A stretch of 64,000 nucleotides of DNA from Dasyornis broadbenti (lineage: Eukaryota; Chordata; Aves; Passeriformes; Dasyornithidae). A program made the translations under genes and the position numbers. Position 1 is the stretch's first letter. Every line of letters begins with the position of its first letter. The stretch spans positions 53,929 to 117,928 of the forward strand of contig VZRN01005385.1 of NCBI GenBank assembly GCA_013397935.1. The letters run 5' to 3'. Shown one piece after another: positions 35,901 to 48,060 of this stretch. The notes beneath the pieces are model-generated. The model saw only the letters and a list, made by a program, of their open reading frames with translations. It ran no database searches and was not told the DNA's origin.

Positions 35901-37844
35901 AGGGAATCTCTTTAACAGTTAATTTGTTTTCAATGGAAAATTAAAGCAATTCTATGAACAATCTGCAACTCACTTCTAAGATGTCTGACAAATGAGTTCA
36001 CAGACCTGACAATACTTTTAAGCAACTGTTTATAAATACACTAGATATCTAGTAGGGCATGCAGACACTGCCATAACATCTTACTTTCATCACTTACTTC
36101 TTTAAAGATTCAGCGTTCAGAGGAGCATTTCTCTCAGCATGTTTCATTTCAATGATGATCCACCTGAAGTACAATGAATATTCTTGAAGTACATGCATAT
36201 AAAACATACTAAAAAAAAAAAATCTAACCCTAGGCTAAAAAAACCCAGAACAGTGAGACAAAAACAAAGGAAGCAAAGTCTCTTCCAAACCCCTTCAATG
36301 TCTCCTCGTTTCTGAAGAAAAAAACCCAGCAGTAACCAAGTGTTGATTGCTCCATCTTCATTTATCCCCAGTACATTATCTACACAAGGGAGAGCCTCAT
36401 ACAGGAATGTTTTCCTGTCACAGCACACCCTGTTGAAAGACTTACGTCGTTCTGACTAACTGATTGCACTTCAAGTCTGCATCATGTTTGTCAGTTCTTC
36501 TAACTCCAGCTGTATTCACACACCAACAGGTGGTTCCATTGCACTGCTTCGCCTTGAAAGTACCATTATTTTCACACTCAGGATCATAGAGGCCATCAGT
36601 ATCTTCAAACGCATCTTTTGGTTTCTCACGACGACCCGATTTTGAGCCCATCACTTCTGCTTTCATCAACAAGCACTTTGAAGTCACTAAAAATAACCAG
36701 AAAGTCACATTATGCAGCATCAGAACATCCACGTCCAAAACAGAGCTCTGAGTCCATATAAGCACAAGATTACATCAGCAGCAGCCAGATTTGAAGCCAT
36801 TACACGGAAGAGCAGATGTCTAATGTGTAGATGGTGCATAAAGTCAATATGATTGGGGTATGTCAGCCTCTTAAGGCAAAGGCCTAACACGTCCAGCGTT
36901 AGGACTTACAGCTTCCATTACTCACAGCTAGAGGGTCGCTTGCAGCTTAGGTAAGCTTGAACCTACAATATGGTCTTGTCACAAGGCTCTTTGCCCTCTA
37001 GATTTGTAGGAAAAGTAATGATATATCCTTGTAAGAAAGCTAAAGAGTCATCTTCGAGAAATCTTTGCCACTGCAGAACGAATATTGAAGAGGCACCTAC
37101 ATCATTTCAAGTTGATGAACCCTAAATGCTTGTGTTTTCCATCACCAGCTGACCTGGAAGGAGCATTCCTTCCTTGACTCCATTATTTGCTGGGATCTCA
37201 GCAGTCATTCTCACATATTCCCTGGCGTTCTGCAGGCGCGTTTCCGTGCCACCCACCCGGCCATGCCCTTTTACTCACGGGTGGTGCAGTCCACGGTGAC
37301 GCTGGAGCCGATGGCGTCGCAACGGCAGCGGCCGTTGTGCAGCTTGCAATTGCTAACACGCTTGTTCTTCTCGCAGACACACGCTGCAAGAGAAGCTCGG
37401 CCATGAGCCAGACACCACGGGGCACCGCCACCCGCGCTCCGGCGCCGGGCAGGACGAACAAAGCTGCCCCTCACCGGCCGGGCGTAGCGTGCCCGCACCC
37501 CTCGCTTCCCCTCAGTAACCCACCCTTCCTTCCCGAGCGCGGGACTTCCGAGGGCTTCCTCCGGAGCGTCGGAGCTCCCCCCGGGGCGCGGGGGGAGCTA
37601 CTGTTCCCTCTGCGCCCCCGGCGAAGGGGGCGAGGGGGGATGGTGTCGCCATTTGGCGGCACGGGGCGCCCAGCGAGGCGGCCCTGCGGCGAGCGGGGAT
37701 CGAGAGGGGGTCCCAGGGCGGGGGAGCCCGGTCAGGAGCGGGCGCAGGGCGGACAGAGGGGTGCGGGCACTCACAGTCGTCCTGGGCACTGGTGGCGGAG
37801 CAGAGCAGCAGCAGTAGGAGCGCAGCCCCGCACAGCGGCTTCAT
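32926..37844 (-). CDS. EPCAM: EPCAM epithelial cell adhesion molecule, complete
   Basis: Type I membrane glycoprotein of epithelial cells. It mediates weak homophilic adhesion, and in mammals its cleaved tail signals with FHL2 and beta-catenin. Nine exons join in phase to 309 residues (human 314). A signal peptide at residues 1 to about 20 (MKPLCGAALLLLLLCSATSA) is followed by a Cys-rich N-terminal domain (exon 2). A thyroglobulin type-1 domain with CWCVNTAGV comes next (exon 3), then the membrane-proximal domain (exons 4-7). A single membrane helix lies near 264-285, and a basic start (TRRRKGKY) leads into a 25-residue tail ending HRGLNA. The gene lies directly upstream of MSH2 on the same strand, as in mammals. 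All borders are GT-AG and no lesion is seen. Confidence 0.97.
33587..33628 (-). CDS. EPCAM: EPCAM exon 8
   Basis: 42 nt, residues 283-296, VLTRRRKGKYVKAE, the basic stop-transfer and start of the cytoplasmic tail. Acceptor TCTGTTACAG, donor GTAATT. Confidence 0.93.
33988..34185 (-). CDS. EPCAM: EPCAM exon 7 (membrane helix)
   Basis: 198 nt, residues 217-282. YYVDEIAPEFSM sits just outside the membrane and is followed by the helix GLIAVIVVIVIAIVAAIVVL. Confidence 0.97.
34348..34449 (-). CDS. EPCAM: EPCAM exon 6
   Basis: 102 nt, residues 183-216, with the highly conserved VDIADVAYYFEKD and the sequon NSS. Phase 0 on both sides. Confidence 0.97.
34840..34903 (-). CDS. EPCAM: EPCAM exon 5
   Basis: 64 nt, residues 161-182, including ITNRYLLDGRYISSVL. 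Acceptor ATCCTTCCAG. An old LTR copy ends 95 bp upstream of this exon. Confidence 0.95.
34998..35549 (-). mobile_element. Old LTR copy in EPCAM intron 4
   Basis: On the minus strand the order of blocks is that of a common avian ERV LTR: a GCAGAGTTAGTTTTCTTGGT start, GTGCTGTGTTTTAG, GTTGATAAATGC, GCTGAACAGCACTTC, CCAGTGAGTAGGTTGGG, an AATAAA near 35280. The end runs GGGGGAAGTGAGTGAGAG to CTACCCACCACA. The right boundary is approximate and no target duplication is seen. It runs in the same direction as EPCAM. Confidence 0.65.
36098..36163 (-). CDS. EPCAM: EPCAM exon 4
   Basis: 66 nt, residues 139-160, WIIIEMKHAERNAPLNAESL, start of the membrane-proximal domain. Donor GTAAGT. Confidence 0.95.
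36446..36686 (-). CDS. EPCAM: EPCAM exon 3 (thyroglobulin domain)
   Basis: 241 nt, residues 59-138. It contains LYDPECENNGTFKAKQCNG and CWCVNTAGVRRTDK, the signature of a thyroglobulin type-1 repeat. An NGT sequon is present. Donor GTAAGT. Confidence 0.97.
37279..37383 (-). CDS. EPCAM: EPCAM exon 2
   Basis: 105 nt, residues 24-58. Six cysteines in the N-terminal domain, including CVCEKNK and CRCDA. Acceptor CTCTTGCAG, donor GTGAGT. Confidence 0.95.
37775..37844 (-). CDS. EPCAM: EPCAM exon 1
   Basis: 70 nt, start ATG at 37842-37844, residues 1-23, signal peptide ending SATSAQDD. Donor GTGAGT, phase 1. Confidence 0.95.
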
Positions 37845-38133
37845 GGCTGGGGTGGGCGGCGGGCCGCGGAGAGGCCGAAGGAAAGTCCTCGAGGACGCGG
37901 GCGAAGAGGAAGCGGTGCGTGCGCGGCAGCGGACCAGTGTGAGCTACCCGACAGGTTCTGCAAGTGGTGGTAGCTGCGCCGCACCCTCCCGGCTCCGGTT
38001 GCACCTGGGACGCGCTGGGGGAGCGGCGACAGCCCCTCCCCCAGGCCCGCCTGGCGCGCTCTTAAACCACCGCCGCCCCCTCCTCCCCCCGCACCTGAGC
38101 GAAACTGGATGGGGCAGGGCGGGACAGGTTCTC

Positions 38134-38192
38134 GGCCCGGCCCGGCCCGGCCCGGCCCCGCCCCGTCCCGGCCCGGCCCCGTCCCGTCCCGA
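38134..38192 (+). repeat. GGCCC/GTCCC pentanucleotide tract
   Basis: About twelve imperfect copies of a G+C pentamer, roughly 300 bp upstream of the EPCAM start codon. Such G-rich runs can form quadruplexes; that is inference. Confidence 0.85.
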
Positions 38193-38268
38193 TAGCTTCT
38201 CGGCTGCAAAATGGGGACGGGCAGCGGCGGTGCGAGGGGTGTCCTGAGGCGCGGCCGTGTCCGCTTTT

Positions 38269-38302
38269 TACCGGGGCTGTGAAACTACCGGGGCTGTGAA
38301 AC
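38269..38302 (+). repeat. 17-bp tandem duplication
   Basis: TACCGGGGCTGTGAAAC occurs twice in direct succession (38269-38285 and 38286-38302) without mismatch. Confidence 0.95.
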
Positions 38303-38694
38303 TACCCCGGAGGGGCGGCGGGCTGGAGCCGTCGCAGGGAGCTGGGGAGATAGCTGACCCCACCGTCGACGGGAAACTGTTAGTCATCACCGTGAGCTCC
38401 CGGGTGTGTTTGCCCTGTGACACACGGGCAGGGGGAGCAGAGCCTGCGTCCCTCCCGGCTCGGGGCTTCCCGCGCCCGCCGCTGACCTTCAGAAGGCCGA
38501 TGCGGCCCCGAGGTCCCTGCCCTGGCCTGGTGGTCCGGGTTCTTCCCTCGGGACAGATGTGGGGTGTTTCCGTACCCTTCGTGGTGAGCTGAGAGCAAGC
38601 AGGAAATATTCGCACTTTGCAGTAAGCTTTGTTCGCATCCGGGGATGCCGTGTGAACTACTCCGTGTTTGACATAAATCCTGATAATTCCTCAG

Positions 38695-38816
38695 TAAATT
38701 AAAACACAGAACGCCTATTCGTACAGAACGAACCTTTTTGTAAGGACGTTTACTGTAAATTAAATCACAGAACGCCTATTCGTACAGAATGAACCTTTTT
38801 GTAAGGACGTTTACTG
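38695..38816 (+). repeat. 61-bp tandem duplication
   Basis: Two adjacent 61-bp units (38695-38755 and 38756-38816) differ at two positions. The unit contains CACAGAACGCCTATTCGTAC. It lies about 0.9 kb upstream of EPCAM. Confidence 0.95.
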
Positions 38817-39900
38817 GTTATGTGTTTTGTTTTTATTTTCGTTTATGGTTCCTCCCTAAAATACGTAGTAGATCTCTCTACCTCAACGCTGCTCTTCAGA
38901 TTCCCTCCTTATGCTGCAGTATCCACGTTTCCTCGTTCAGGAAAACGTAGTCCTGAGTGCTTTGTCTCTGAGCAGCGTGGCTTTGTGGGAGCCTACAAGA
39001 TGGAAGGTAATGCCAGAGCCCTACGAGGTTGCCGAGGAGGAAACATAGGAACGCAGGCTTTTAAATAGCTTTCTAAAGTGTAAAAGCAATGCCAAAATGC
39101 AAGACAAAAGATAGGTATGGTACACCGGAAATGCTTTATGGACCTTGAGTTTATTAATTCAGTTTAAAAATATGCATAGATCTTTCCAAAAGACATATTA
39201 GCACCCTAGAAAACCAAGTTATTTTAGTACAGGATAAAACCAGAATGACATTTTGCCCAAAGACTTGAAGCTTCTTCTTACCAGTTCACTGTACAATAAA
39301 AACATGTTGCTCCTTCTGCACATGCAGACCTAAGGATGAAACTGTTTGAAAACTTTACATGTTTGAAGTGAAAATGTGAATGAAATATCTTAGTGGTTTT
39401 GTCTCTGTGTGCAGCTGTGTTTGTGTTGTATCTGGTTTTGTATGTTGTTTTTGTCTCCGGTGCCCTGCTGGTGTCTCAAATGCGTCCAAGTTAAAGGACT
39501 GTTCTTTGGATTTGTTTCTGGTACAACCCGAATCAGAGTTTTGCTGCATTTATCTTGAGTCTTCTTGTGGTTTTGTGTGGTTTCTGATTGGTAAGTATTC
39601 TTCTGATACACTTGTCAAAGACTCAAAATGAAAACTTGACCTAGCATATGAAAACTTGGGAAGACTAAAGTCTCAGATGTGGACTTTTCACATCGCTTTT
39701 GTCAAGTGATGACATTTTCCAGAAAGATGAGTGGGATCAATAAGCTCAGAAATGCCTGCCTTACTATAAATCTCTTATTCCATGTTAATGTACTGGTTTG
39801 TTCGAGATGAGAAGAGCTATCTTGTCATTATCAAATTGCCGAGCTGAACTACGTAAGCCTTCATAATAAGGACCAATAAATTTTATGATAGGCTTTTGCC

Positions 39901-39923
39901 TTTTTTTTTTTTTTTTTTTTTTT
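39901..39923 (+). repeat. Poly(T) run, 23 nt
   Basis: An uninterrupted T tract in intergenic DNA. No retroelement body is recognisable beside it. Confidence 0.9.
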
Positions 39924-42900
39924 AATACGTAAATGTAGACGGATAGAACAGGCTGGGTACAGCTAGTCCTCTTCCTTCTCCTGATCCTTGTTCTGTGTAG
40001 GTAAACCTCTGTGCCTAGTTTTACAAATCCAAGCAGTCTTGAAACATTGGAGTGGCTATTACTGAAAGTAGCTCTGCTTCTACTACCACCTCCAAATACC
40101 AGATAGGTATCTTTGTTGTCAAAAAATAGCCATAACCTTTAGTATCTAGGGGTTGAATGGTATTCGGGTATTTGTGTGAAGTAAAGCTTCTCACAGTGTG
40201 TTTTGGCACTGTTGTGTTGTGACACATTGTGAACTGTGAGTTACCCACCTGTAGAAAGTAGTTCAATAACTCTGGTGCAAACATAGGTGCATCATGCTGC
40301 TTTTTGTAGTATAGCATTTAATTTGGCTCCAATTTGCAGGAGCTAATAAGGAGCTCACTATCTGTGGTCTTGCCAGGTTTCTAAGTGTGAAGAAATTATT
40401 GTTTAAACATTGCTCAGTATTTCTGAAGGACAGTTGCTCTACATGATGTCATTCACCAGCAAGGCAATGTGAAATTGAGGGACCATTTACAGCAGTTACT
40501 CTTACTCTCTTTCCAGGTTATTTTGACGGCAGCTTCTCTGTAAAATCAAAGCCAGTGGGGCAGACATGAGGCTAAACAGATAAAAGGGCCTGAGTGCTGA
40601 AGTTTATGACATTGGTACCTTGGTGTCAGGGGGTTGGGAAGCAATGCCTTTTTTGTAATTTTTGTAGTGATTGTACCTCTTTGTGCTGAAATACATGATC
40701 ATATTCAGGGGCTATTAACTTTCCTCAGCACACGGCTGTAAAAGTAAGGCCTTCCATATTGGTTATAAACAGGATAATTTTATCAACTGTTGGAGATACC
40801 TTCTCTTATCAAATAGCTGACTGCTGATTAGGCAGTGCAGTGTAGGCTAGTTGTGGTTTACTCTTATTGAAGCATAATTACAGCTCAGACAAATTATAAT
40901 TTAAATGCTATGAACACATTACTGGCTCTACTATATAGCAACAAGAAAAAAGTTCTGGTCACCAAGCCCCACATACATAAAGCATGTAAACTCACATTAG
41001 GAAATCTCATGTGATCTGTATTTTTCAACTTTTGCTCTGTAATTTACATCTGATCCAGATCTGTTTGGAGAATAAAGTTTTAGTTCATTAAAATACTCAA
41101 GAGCCATTGACTCTAGTGGGAGATTTTCTGTTGACTTCAGTGAACTGTGAATCAGATCCAAGGAAATAAATCCAGCTCTTTCTGAAGCCAGTAAGAATTA
41201 GTGTGATACTGGCATATGGTGTAAGGTCATTTCCAGGTCTTCACTAGAAATTAGGTAAGTGGGCTTTGTGAAACTTCCCAGGCACAGAAAAGGGACAAAA
41301 TCTGCTTTCAGGGAAAGTCGAAAAGATGTATGAGTCACTCTCGAAGTATCAGGAAATGATGCAAGGTGGGGCTATGACATGCACTGTGGTCAGCAGATCA
41401 GAGAGATGAGTGGAGAGAGCGTGATCAGTGCCACTGGGGTATTTGGCAATCTCAGTCTAACTGAGATTCTTCAGAGGCTGCAAACCTGATCGGTTTTGGG
41501 TGTACCCTTCTGAAGATAACCAAAGGCTTGTTCGTAGAAAATAGGTCATGTATTATACCAGATTGTGAAACATAGTCTTATTAGTGTTTTTCCAACAAAA
41601 TTAATGACTTTTGAAAATTCATGATGACTTTTAACTGGTTAAGGCTGACAAAGATAGAAACAATCAGAAACACTGATGCTCAAAAGTGCCCACAAGTATT
41701 TTGAACAGTAGACATTGCTACATATATCATTATATTATAGGCTTGTTCAGGAACTTTTTATTAGGACAGCTTCAGAATGTTTGCATTCAACTTTTTTGTC
41801 AGACTTCATCATCTGCATAGAATGAAACCTTGAAAGGACTGTAAGAAGAGGACAATTTTGAGAACTTACGTACAGTATACCTTGTCCATGATGTATTTCT
41901 GAAAATTCCATGTTGTCACAAATCGACACATGCTGCTGCTCAAAGGACTGTAATAAAACTAGTGCTTCTATGTATTTTATTTCTCTTGTCTTTCTGAAAA
42001 CCAGCAGAAAACAGGTAAATCTTGTTACACTGATTTGAATAATGAGAACATTAAGAGTCCTGGAGAACTTAAATGCTTTGGCCATATGGAGATACTCAAG
42101 TATGAGCCAATAAGAAAATAAATGAGCAGTGCTGTCTTTCCGCTAGACGGAGTGTCTAACTACTTCCAAACACTGTAAAAAACAAACAAACAAAAAACCC
42201 AAACAAAAACAAAAAACCAAACAAGACCTAATAAAACTATTTTACACATTTAGGTCTTTTTGGCCTGTTTCTAGATCATGGCCTTTTTTTTTTAATAATA
42301 ACACAGTGTTTGTGTATTTTAACAAAACTGTCATGCACACTGAAGATGGAAATTAGTTCAGAGGTAGTGGAAACCCTCATAAAACTGTCCTTGGCTTCAG
42401 AAGCCCACAGCTTGGGTCTCTATCAGGTTGGAGACCTTTGAAAGTAAGAGTAGCTGCTAAGAGGTAAAGGGGTGTTGGTTCAGAGGTTCATAAAACTAGA
42501 CAGGGTGTAGCCACAGGAGAGAAATGCTCACGTAATTAATATATGTTCTATTTGTGTCTTTGAGGATTATAGAAACCAACCTGTCTGATATGTTATGGCA
42601 TCCTCGCCTCTCAGCCAGGGCTCAGTCTTAACTCTAGAGGGTGGGGCCAGTAACAGGTTTGTCATCCTCATCTTTATATACCTGAAAGTGCATCTCCATG
42701 GTTCTAATACTGACTGCATTTTTAGAACATCTATTGTCAGCATTCAAAGGTGCTTAAAATAAACAGCATTAGATGTAAGAACCATAACAGCTCCTCATCC
42801 AGACTACTGCACAGCAGGAAGGCAAACCTTCTAATTTCATACTGTGCCCAATCCCTCAGGTTTGTAGGGTTTGGAAAGGGCTCAGAGGAAAACACAAGAT

Positions 42901-45900
42901 CACAAGTTGTAGTAAAAGAAGCTCTGTTTACATTAAAATTGTTTCAATTTTGGCATCTTTTTTTCCTCCCCATTTAGCCATTCTCTGTGAAAGAAGATAC
43001 AGATGGAACTTTATCAAAATACTTGTTCAAAACTGTTTGAGATAGTCCTAAGTAGTTTTTAATGTGCTTTACTGTGTGACAACCTCTCTGGGCTATAGGC
43101 AGAACTGAAGCAGATGGTTATACAGCCAGAGAGTTGTCCTGTCTTGTCAGAGTGGTGTTATCAGAAGGCACAGAGTACTTCTGTCATAAAACCCACCATT
43201 GAATTTGCTTGTGCTGGACTTGTACAGGTTGCTATGACGCTAGTGAGGGTGTGGATATACAGTTTGTCAGGTAACAACCCATGGATATGGCTGTATCTGG
43301 CAGTGAGCAGAAACCATGTATTCCTCAATGAAAACAGGGTCACAGCATGCACACAGGCAGTTTCCAGGGAGCAGCTAACATGCTAATCCCCACCCACTCT
43401 TGCCTCACTCTAATTTGTGTGCGTAGTCATACCCCAAGCAAAGGTGAACAAATACACCCATGAGCTGGGCAGAAAAATCTCATCCCACGAACAGCGACAC
43501 AACAGACAGCAGAGAGTATGATTAAAAGAGCTGAGCATGCCATTAGTGCTTTGCTTTTTTTGTCCCTTGCTGAAACAAATTGCTTTTGTGTTGTGACTAC
43601 TTTCACAGCTCATGAGTTTCTCTTATTTTTTCAGTTAGCAATAGCTGTTACCAAAGTTCATCTGTTTCTCTTTGCACTTTAATTTACAGCCCTTGTACTA
43701 GTCATTTTATTGCTTCAACCTCTGAGTGAGAGAACTTTTACAACTTGTGATTACTGAACTTGGAGAAACAAGAAAGCTTTGTACCTGGTGTAGAGTAATT
43801 ATAGACCCCATTGCTTCTTGGGACGGGCATTCAATGTTTAACAAACTGTGGCAATTCTAATTTAACTGTGTGGAGCCTCGACCATTGGGTGGGAGTTAAA
43901 AAAAGTAAATCCTGGACTTTTTCCAGGTAACATTTTAACTTGTCTGGTTTTAGTCTCTAAAAGGCTGTCCTTGAAGTTCTGCCTTCCCACTATTGAACTT
44001 GATGCTGCTCCTTTCTTAGCAGTATGAGAGCATGGGAGCCAAATTATGTGCATATGAAAACAATTTCTTCTTGCTTCAGAAATTATAGCTACACTACTTT
44101 TGATTAATCCTTTCATGGGGTTAGTCTTTTGAATGCCATGCCATGAAAATATGGCTCTTGACAAAAGAAAAATTGTCCTATCTTAATTACCACTATTGTT
44201 TCATATTTTAGGGACTGTGGTCATGGGCAAAGATTCAATTGTATTCAACAGTATAAAAACAGAGAATAAATAGCTACTGTGTTTGAAAGAGTTTGTGATC
44301 TGAATTATATGACCAGTAAACTTTGGAACTAGAAAACAAGATGAGAAAGATTTGGTGAAATTTACACATTGTGCTCAGTTATAGAATCATAAGCCAGCTA
44401 GGTAAAAGTTTGAAGGCTCCTACCTGTTCTTCAGCCACTCAAACAGCTATTATTTAGGAAATTTGCCTTCAGGAAAAGAATTAGGATGTTATTTTGAAAG
44501 CACTGATGTTTTTCTACTTTTGATGTCCCTAGATAATAACGTAATATATATGTCCTGGATAATAGGTTCCTTAGATGTTTTGTAGTTTAGCGTATTAATG
44601 CGTACATATACATTACATCAGTGAGGCAAAACATTTGTGTTATTTGCCAGATAGAATGAAATACTTTTTAGCTAATGCCATTTTATGAAAATTATTTCTT
44701 AAGACAAATCCTTGAAACTTTCTTTGTTCAGCTACATTTTCACCTGGAAGATTTTTGGAGTCCAGAGTTTATTAGTTGTTTCTGAGAGGAAAGAAGAGAA
44801 AAAGAGAAGGTGGAAAGTTCCCATTTTCCAGTGTGAATGTACGCAACCCAGCCCCTCTGCACATACACAGCACATGGGCAGCGCCCTGGGCACAGTCACA
44901 CACACCTGCCCCTTGCTCCTGCACCTCTCAGGAAGCCTGGTGCTCTTGACATCTGGAACGAATCGCTCCAGGGCCAAGGAGGTAGACAGGAGTCCTGTTT
45001 ATTAGGGCTCTTTGCACAATTTAGCATGAAGAAATGGCATGAGCACAACTGGGTAACAAATAACCATGGTTATTAAATACTTGCAAATCCAGAATGCCAT
45101 CTTCAGTGGGTAAAAAAAAGTTAAGAGTATGGTGGATGATGTCAGAAGGTTCAAAAAACACTTAAAGGAAAACTGTGCAGATCATCTCCTTTCCCTTTAA
45201 TGTAAAATACGCACTACCAGTTTTGTGTTACTGATGTTGAGAGTTTTATCAAACATCACTTGCCCTTTTGTGACATGATGGTGAAGACCTAATGTAGTAT
45301 ATGTCATCTATTTATTTTTAGAGAAAAATTGGAACTCTTCAGATAAGACTACTTTGTTTCAGTTACAACCAGGACACAAGTGCCAATCCTTAAAAATTAG
45401 TCTTCCCCTATCTGCTTTGAATTAGTTAAGTTCATACAGGATATATCAGTCTATTTACAACAGGAATGAACAAGTTCAAACTTATGTCCCAGGCACTTTA
45501 TGGAGATTTGTTGCTGCAGAGTACTTGGCTGTTTTGAAGTATGCAGGAGCAGCATGTTTAAACATGCACTGTGTTTGCTGTCACCCTCTATTTTCCTTTA
45601 CCATTTGGTCTATTAGTCTAGTCAGTACTGTTCTTGTTCACTGCGTAATTTCCAAATTATTTTTTCCTTCTAGCTCCTGAATTTCTCAGTGCCCAAGAAT
45701 AACTACAGCTGTTCTGGGACTTAAATATTAGAAAACGCTGCTGGTATGCTCAGAAGTTCTTCTCAAGTAAACAAAGCTAGAAACAATTTTCCTGCCTATT
45801 CATCCATCAGTGACATACACTTAGGAGGTACAGCACCATTTTTAGTTTTAATCATATTGTAACATTTGTCAAAAGCAAGGATTTAACTGCAAGGCATCTT

Positions 45901-46483
45901 CCCAGTATCCTTGCTTACTACCCCCAGTAGCAAACTGGTAAACTGTGTTCAGTCTGTTATGCTTAGTCCCAGTCCAGGCACCATGATGCCATAATAATTT
46001 GTTATGTTACAACTCATCTAAATCCTTGCTCTCTCTTCCCACATATAAAACAGGTTTCTGGTGACAGATGTGGGTTCAGGTGGTTCATCTGTTCCTCTTT
46101 AACTTACTTTAATTTACTCTTGTGACTTGCTACACCCTTTACTCTTAAAGAATTAACCTCATGTCCAAAGTTTGCTTTTTAGATGCATGTTTCAGTTTCA
46201 CTATGTGTCTTTAGGAATGGAGCTCTCAATCCACGAGCATTTCATTTAGAATGTATTTGATTGAGAGGCCAGGTTCCCCTAGCAGGGTCAGCAGTCACCT
46301 CTACAGGAAAGAGAGACTTTTTTTTTCTATTTCACACTCTGCAGGAGGTAGGAAAAGTCTCTAACTCAAAAATGCATATTTTATTGTGGATAGTTATCTG
46401 CATTTAAAAGAATCAATAGTGGTTCTTCATTACTTTGAAAAGAAATATCAGGTGTTTTACCTATGGTATTTTATCTTTCTTAG

Positions 46484-46551
46484 GCAAAAAAAGTTCACTG
46501 GAAAGGAGCGGCCAAAGGCATCTCAAAAATATCAAAATCTGGGGAAAAAAA
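46484..46551 (+). other. Exon-like segment a, unknown
   Basis: 68 nt between a pyrimidine-rich acceptor (TTATCTTTCTTAG) and a GTATGT donor. One frame is open and lysine-rich. It joins in phase to 47990-48060. I recognise no protein. It could be an exon of an unknown gene, a non-coding RNA exon, or chance. Confidence 0.2.
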
Positions 46552-47177
46552 GTATGTATATCCTAAATGTAATTTATTAAAATACCATCCCTGTGTTTTT
46601 CTTCAGTGATGCTTCTTAATCTATGTGTAAACAACTCATTCACTGAAAAAAATCAAGTATTTTTTTTTTATTTAAAGGAATCTAACTGCTCTGTAGCTGC
46701 CTTTCTGGACCAAGTTCTGGAGAGCTATATAACTATGTATCTTATATAATGGAGTTCCAGCATATATATGGATTTTTTTTTTCCCCGGAAATAAGATTTT
46801 GTAAGAATCCCAGGTCTATCAAGGCCAGATATTAATAATTATATCTATAAATATTATATAAAAATTAAAATGCACACACACTTTATATAAAAATAAAAAT
46901 TTTTAATAAATTTGGATACTAAAAATATAATTTCAAACTGTCATTACATATGAAGACGAAGAGTGGTTAAACTGATTTAATGTCCACTTACAGGAAGGGT
47001 TAGGAATGAGGTTCAGCATGAAACCCCATGTATTATGTTGGACAAATGCTGCATTGTCTCGGTTCAAACGGCTGGTGGTGAAACAGCGCTCCCTGATGTT
47101 CAGCGAGCGACTTGGAAGTCCAAAAGTTCCATTCTTCCCGATATTCTTGGATGAATTGTTCAACAATTAGCAGGGGT

Positions 47178-47540
47178 TGTAGGGCACGGACTTCACAGGA
47201 TGGTGATAAGCAAAGACATTTTATTGCAAAAAAAACAGGGTTCTTAAACTTTGTTACATTGTTATGAGTTTACATACTTGTGAGGCACAACAAAAGTGTT
47301 TAACCAACCACCATAATCCACGATAGGAACACGCATCAGGTGTAACCAATCACTAACCCCACGGTGTGAGCACTTATTGGTTCTAACAATTGTTTTCCAG
47401 TTATGTAACTTGTTTTTCACCTCTAGTTTAGCTGAGTCATTCCCAGAATGCTCTCTGGTTAGCCGAAGTAGCAGAAGTGAGCAAGGATTTTACAAGGGCA
47501 ACAAGGCCTTCAGTTTGCAAGGCCTTTCTGCTCCACAACA
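47178..47540 (-). mobile_element. Avian ERV LTR, 363 bp
   Basis: On the minus strand it starts TGTTGTGGAGCAGAAAGG and ends CATCCTGTGAAG, then TCCGTGCCCTACA. An AATAAA at 47220-47225 lies about 40 bp before the end, the usual R-U5 layout. No primer site, polypurine tract or target duplication is seen at the edges, so it is probably a solo LTR with altered flanks. Confidence 0.7.
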
Positions 47541-47989
47541 TCAATTGTTCTGAAAATTGTAGTTACTAATAAGCAAAGTTGAGAACCAGCTAAGTCCACT
47601 ATCTCATGCAGAGAACTTAAGAGTCAGGTAAAGTTCTGTCCTTATTGTCACTGGGTTCAGGCATCAACCTTTCCACGTTGACGTTTTTCCATAATGTTTC
47701 CAAGTTGAATCCTTGAGTCATTCCCATCTCAACAATCCTACCTCAGGCTGCAGAGTCCTGCAAGGAAAGAAAGGTAAAGTTCCAGACATTCTCACAGCTC
47801 TTTCTCACAAGTTCAGTTTCCTCAAGAGTCTCATCCAGCCTTTACAATGGGTCTGAATCAGAGCAGAGACCTGAGTCCTGGCAGGCTGGGAACAGTACAC
47901 TGTGGGAAGAGTCACAATACCTGTTCAATAACTTGATTGTTACAGATTTTTGAGGGAAAAAAAAGAAATCATTTAATATTTTGTTGCAG

Positions 47990-48060
47990 AACCATCAACT
48001 CCAAAATTATTTGAGAAGGGGGGACCTACAGGAGGCTCTGCGTGGATAAAGATCGACATT
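47990..48060 (+). other. Exon-like segment b, unknown
   Basis: 71 nt with acceptor TTTTGTTGCAG and a consensus GTAAGT donor. In the frame that joins segment a it reads PSTPKLFEKGGPTGGSAWIK, then IDI, without stop. The other frame tested through the junction stops within this segment. No family is recognised. Confidence 0.22.

Larger units (their letters stand above)
37270..38240 (-). promoter_or_regulatory. EPCAM: EPCAM CpG island and promoter
   Basis: Very GC- and CpG-rich from exon 2 to about 400 bp upstream of the start codon, including a GGCCC-repeat tract. No TATA box is recognised near the expected start. Confidence 0.65.

Noticed and set aside
37187..37942. 251-codon plus-strand open frame over EPCAM exons 1-2
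   Set aside because: It lies antisense to EPCAM in CpG-island sequence where stops are rare. The residues are Arg/Gly/Pro/Ala-rich and match nothing known.
43862..44164. 100-codon minus-strand open frame
   Set aside because: It starts with TTG, shows no splice context and no recognisable motif; it looks like chance.
44380..44440. Possible CR1 tail (TATAGAATCATAAGCCAGCT)
   Set aside because: Only the first dozen bases resemble CR1 and the rest diverges, so I did not call it.
46933..47166. 77-codon minus-strand open frame next to the LTR at 47178
   Set aside because: I considered it as ERV internal sequence, but no gag, pol or env motif and no primer site are present.
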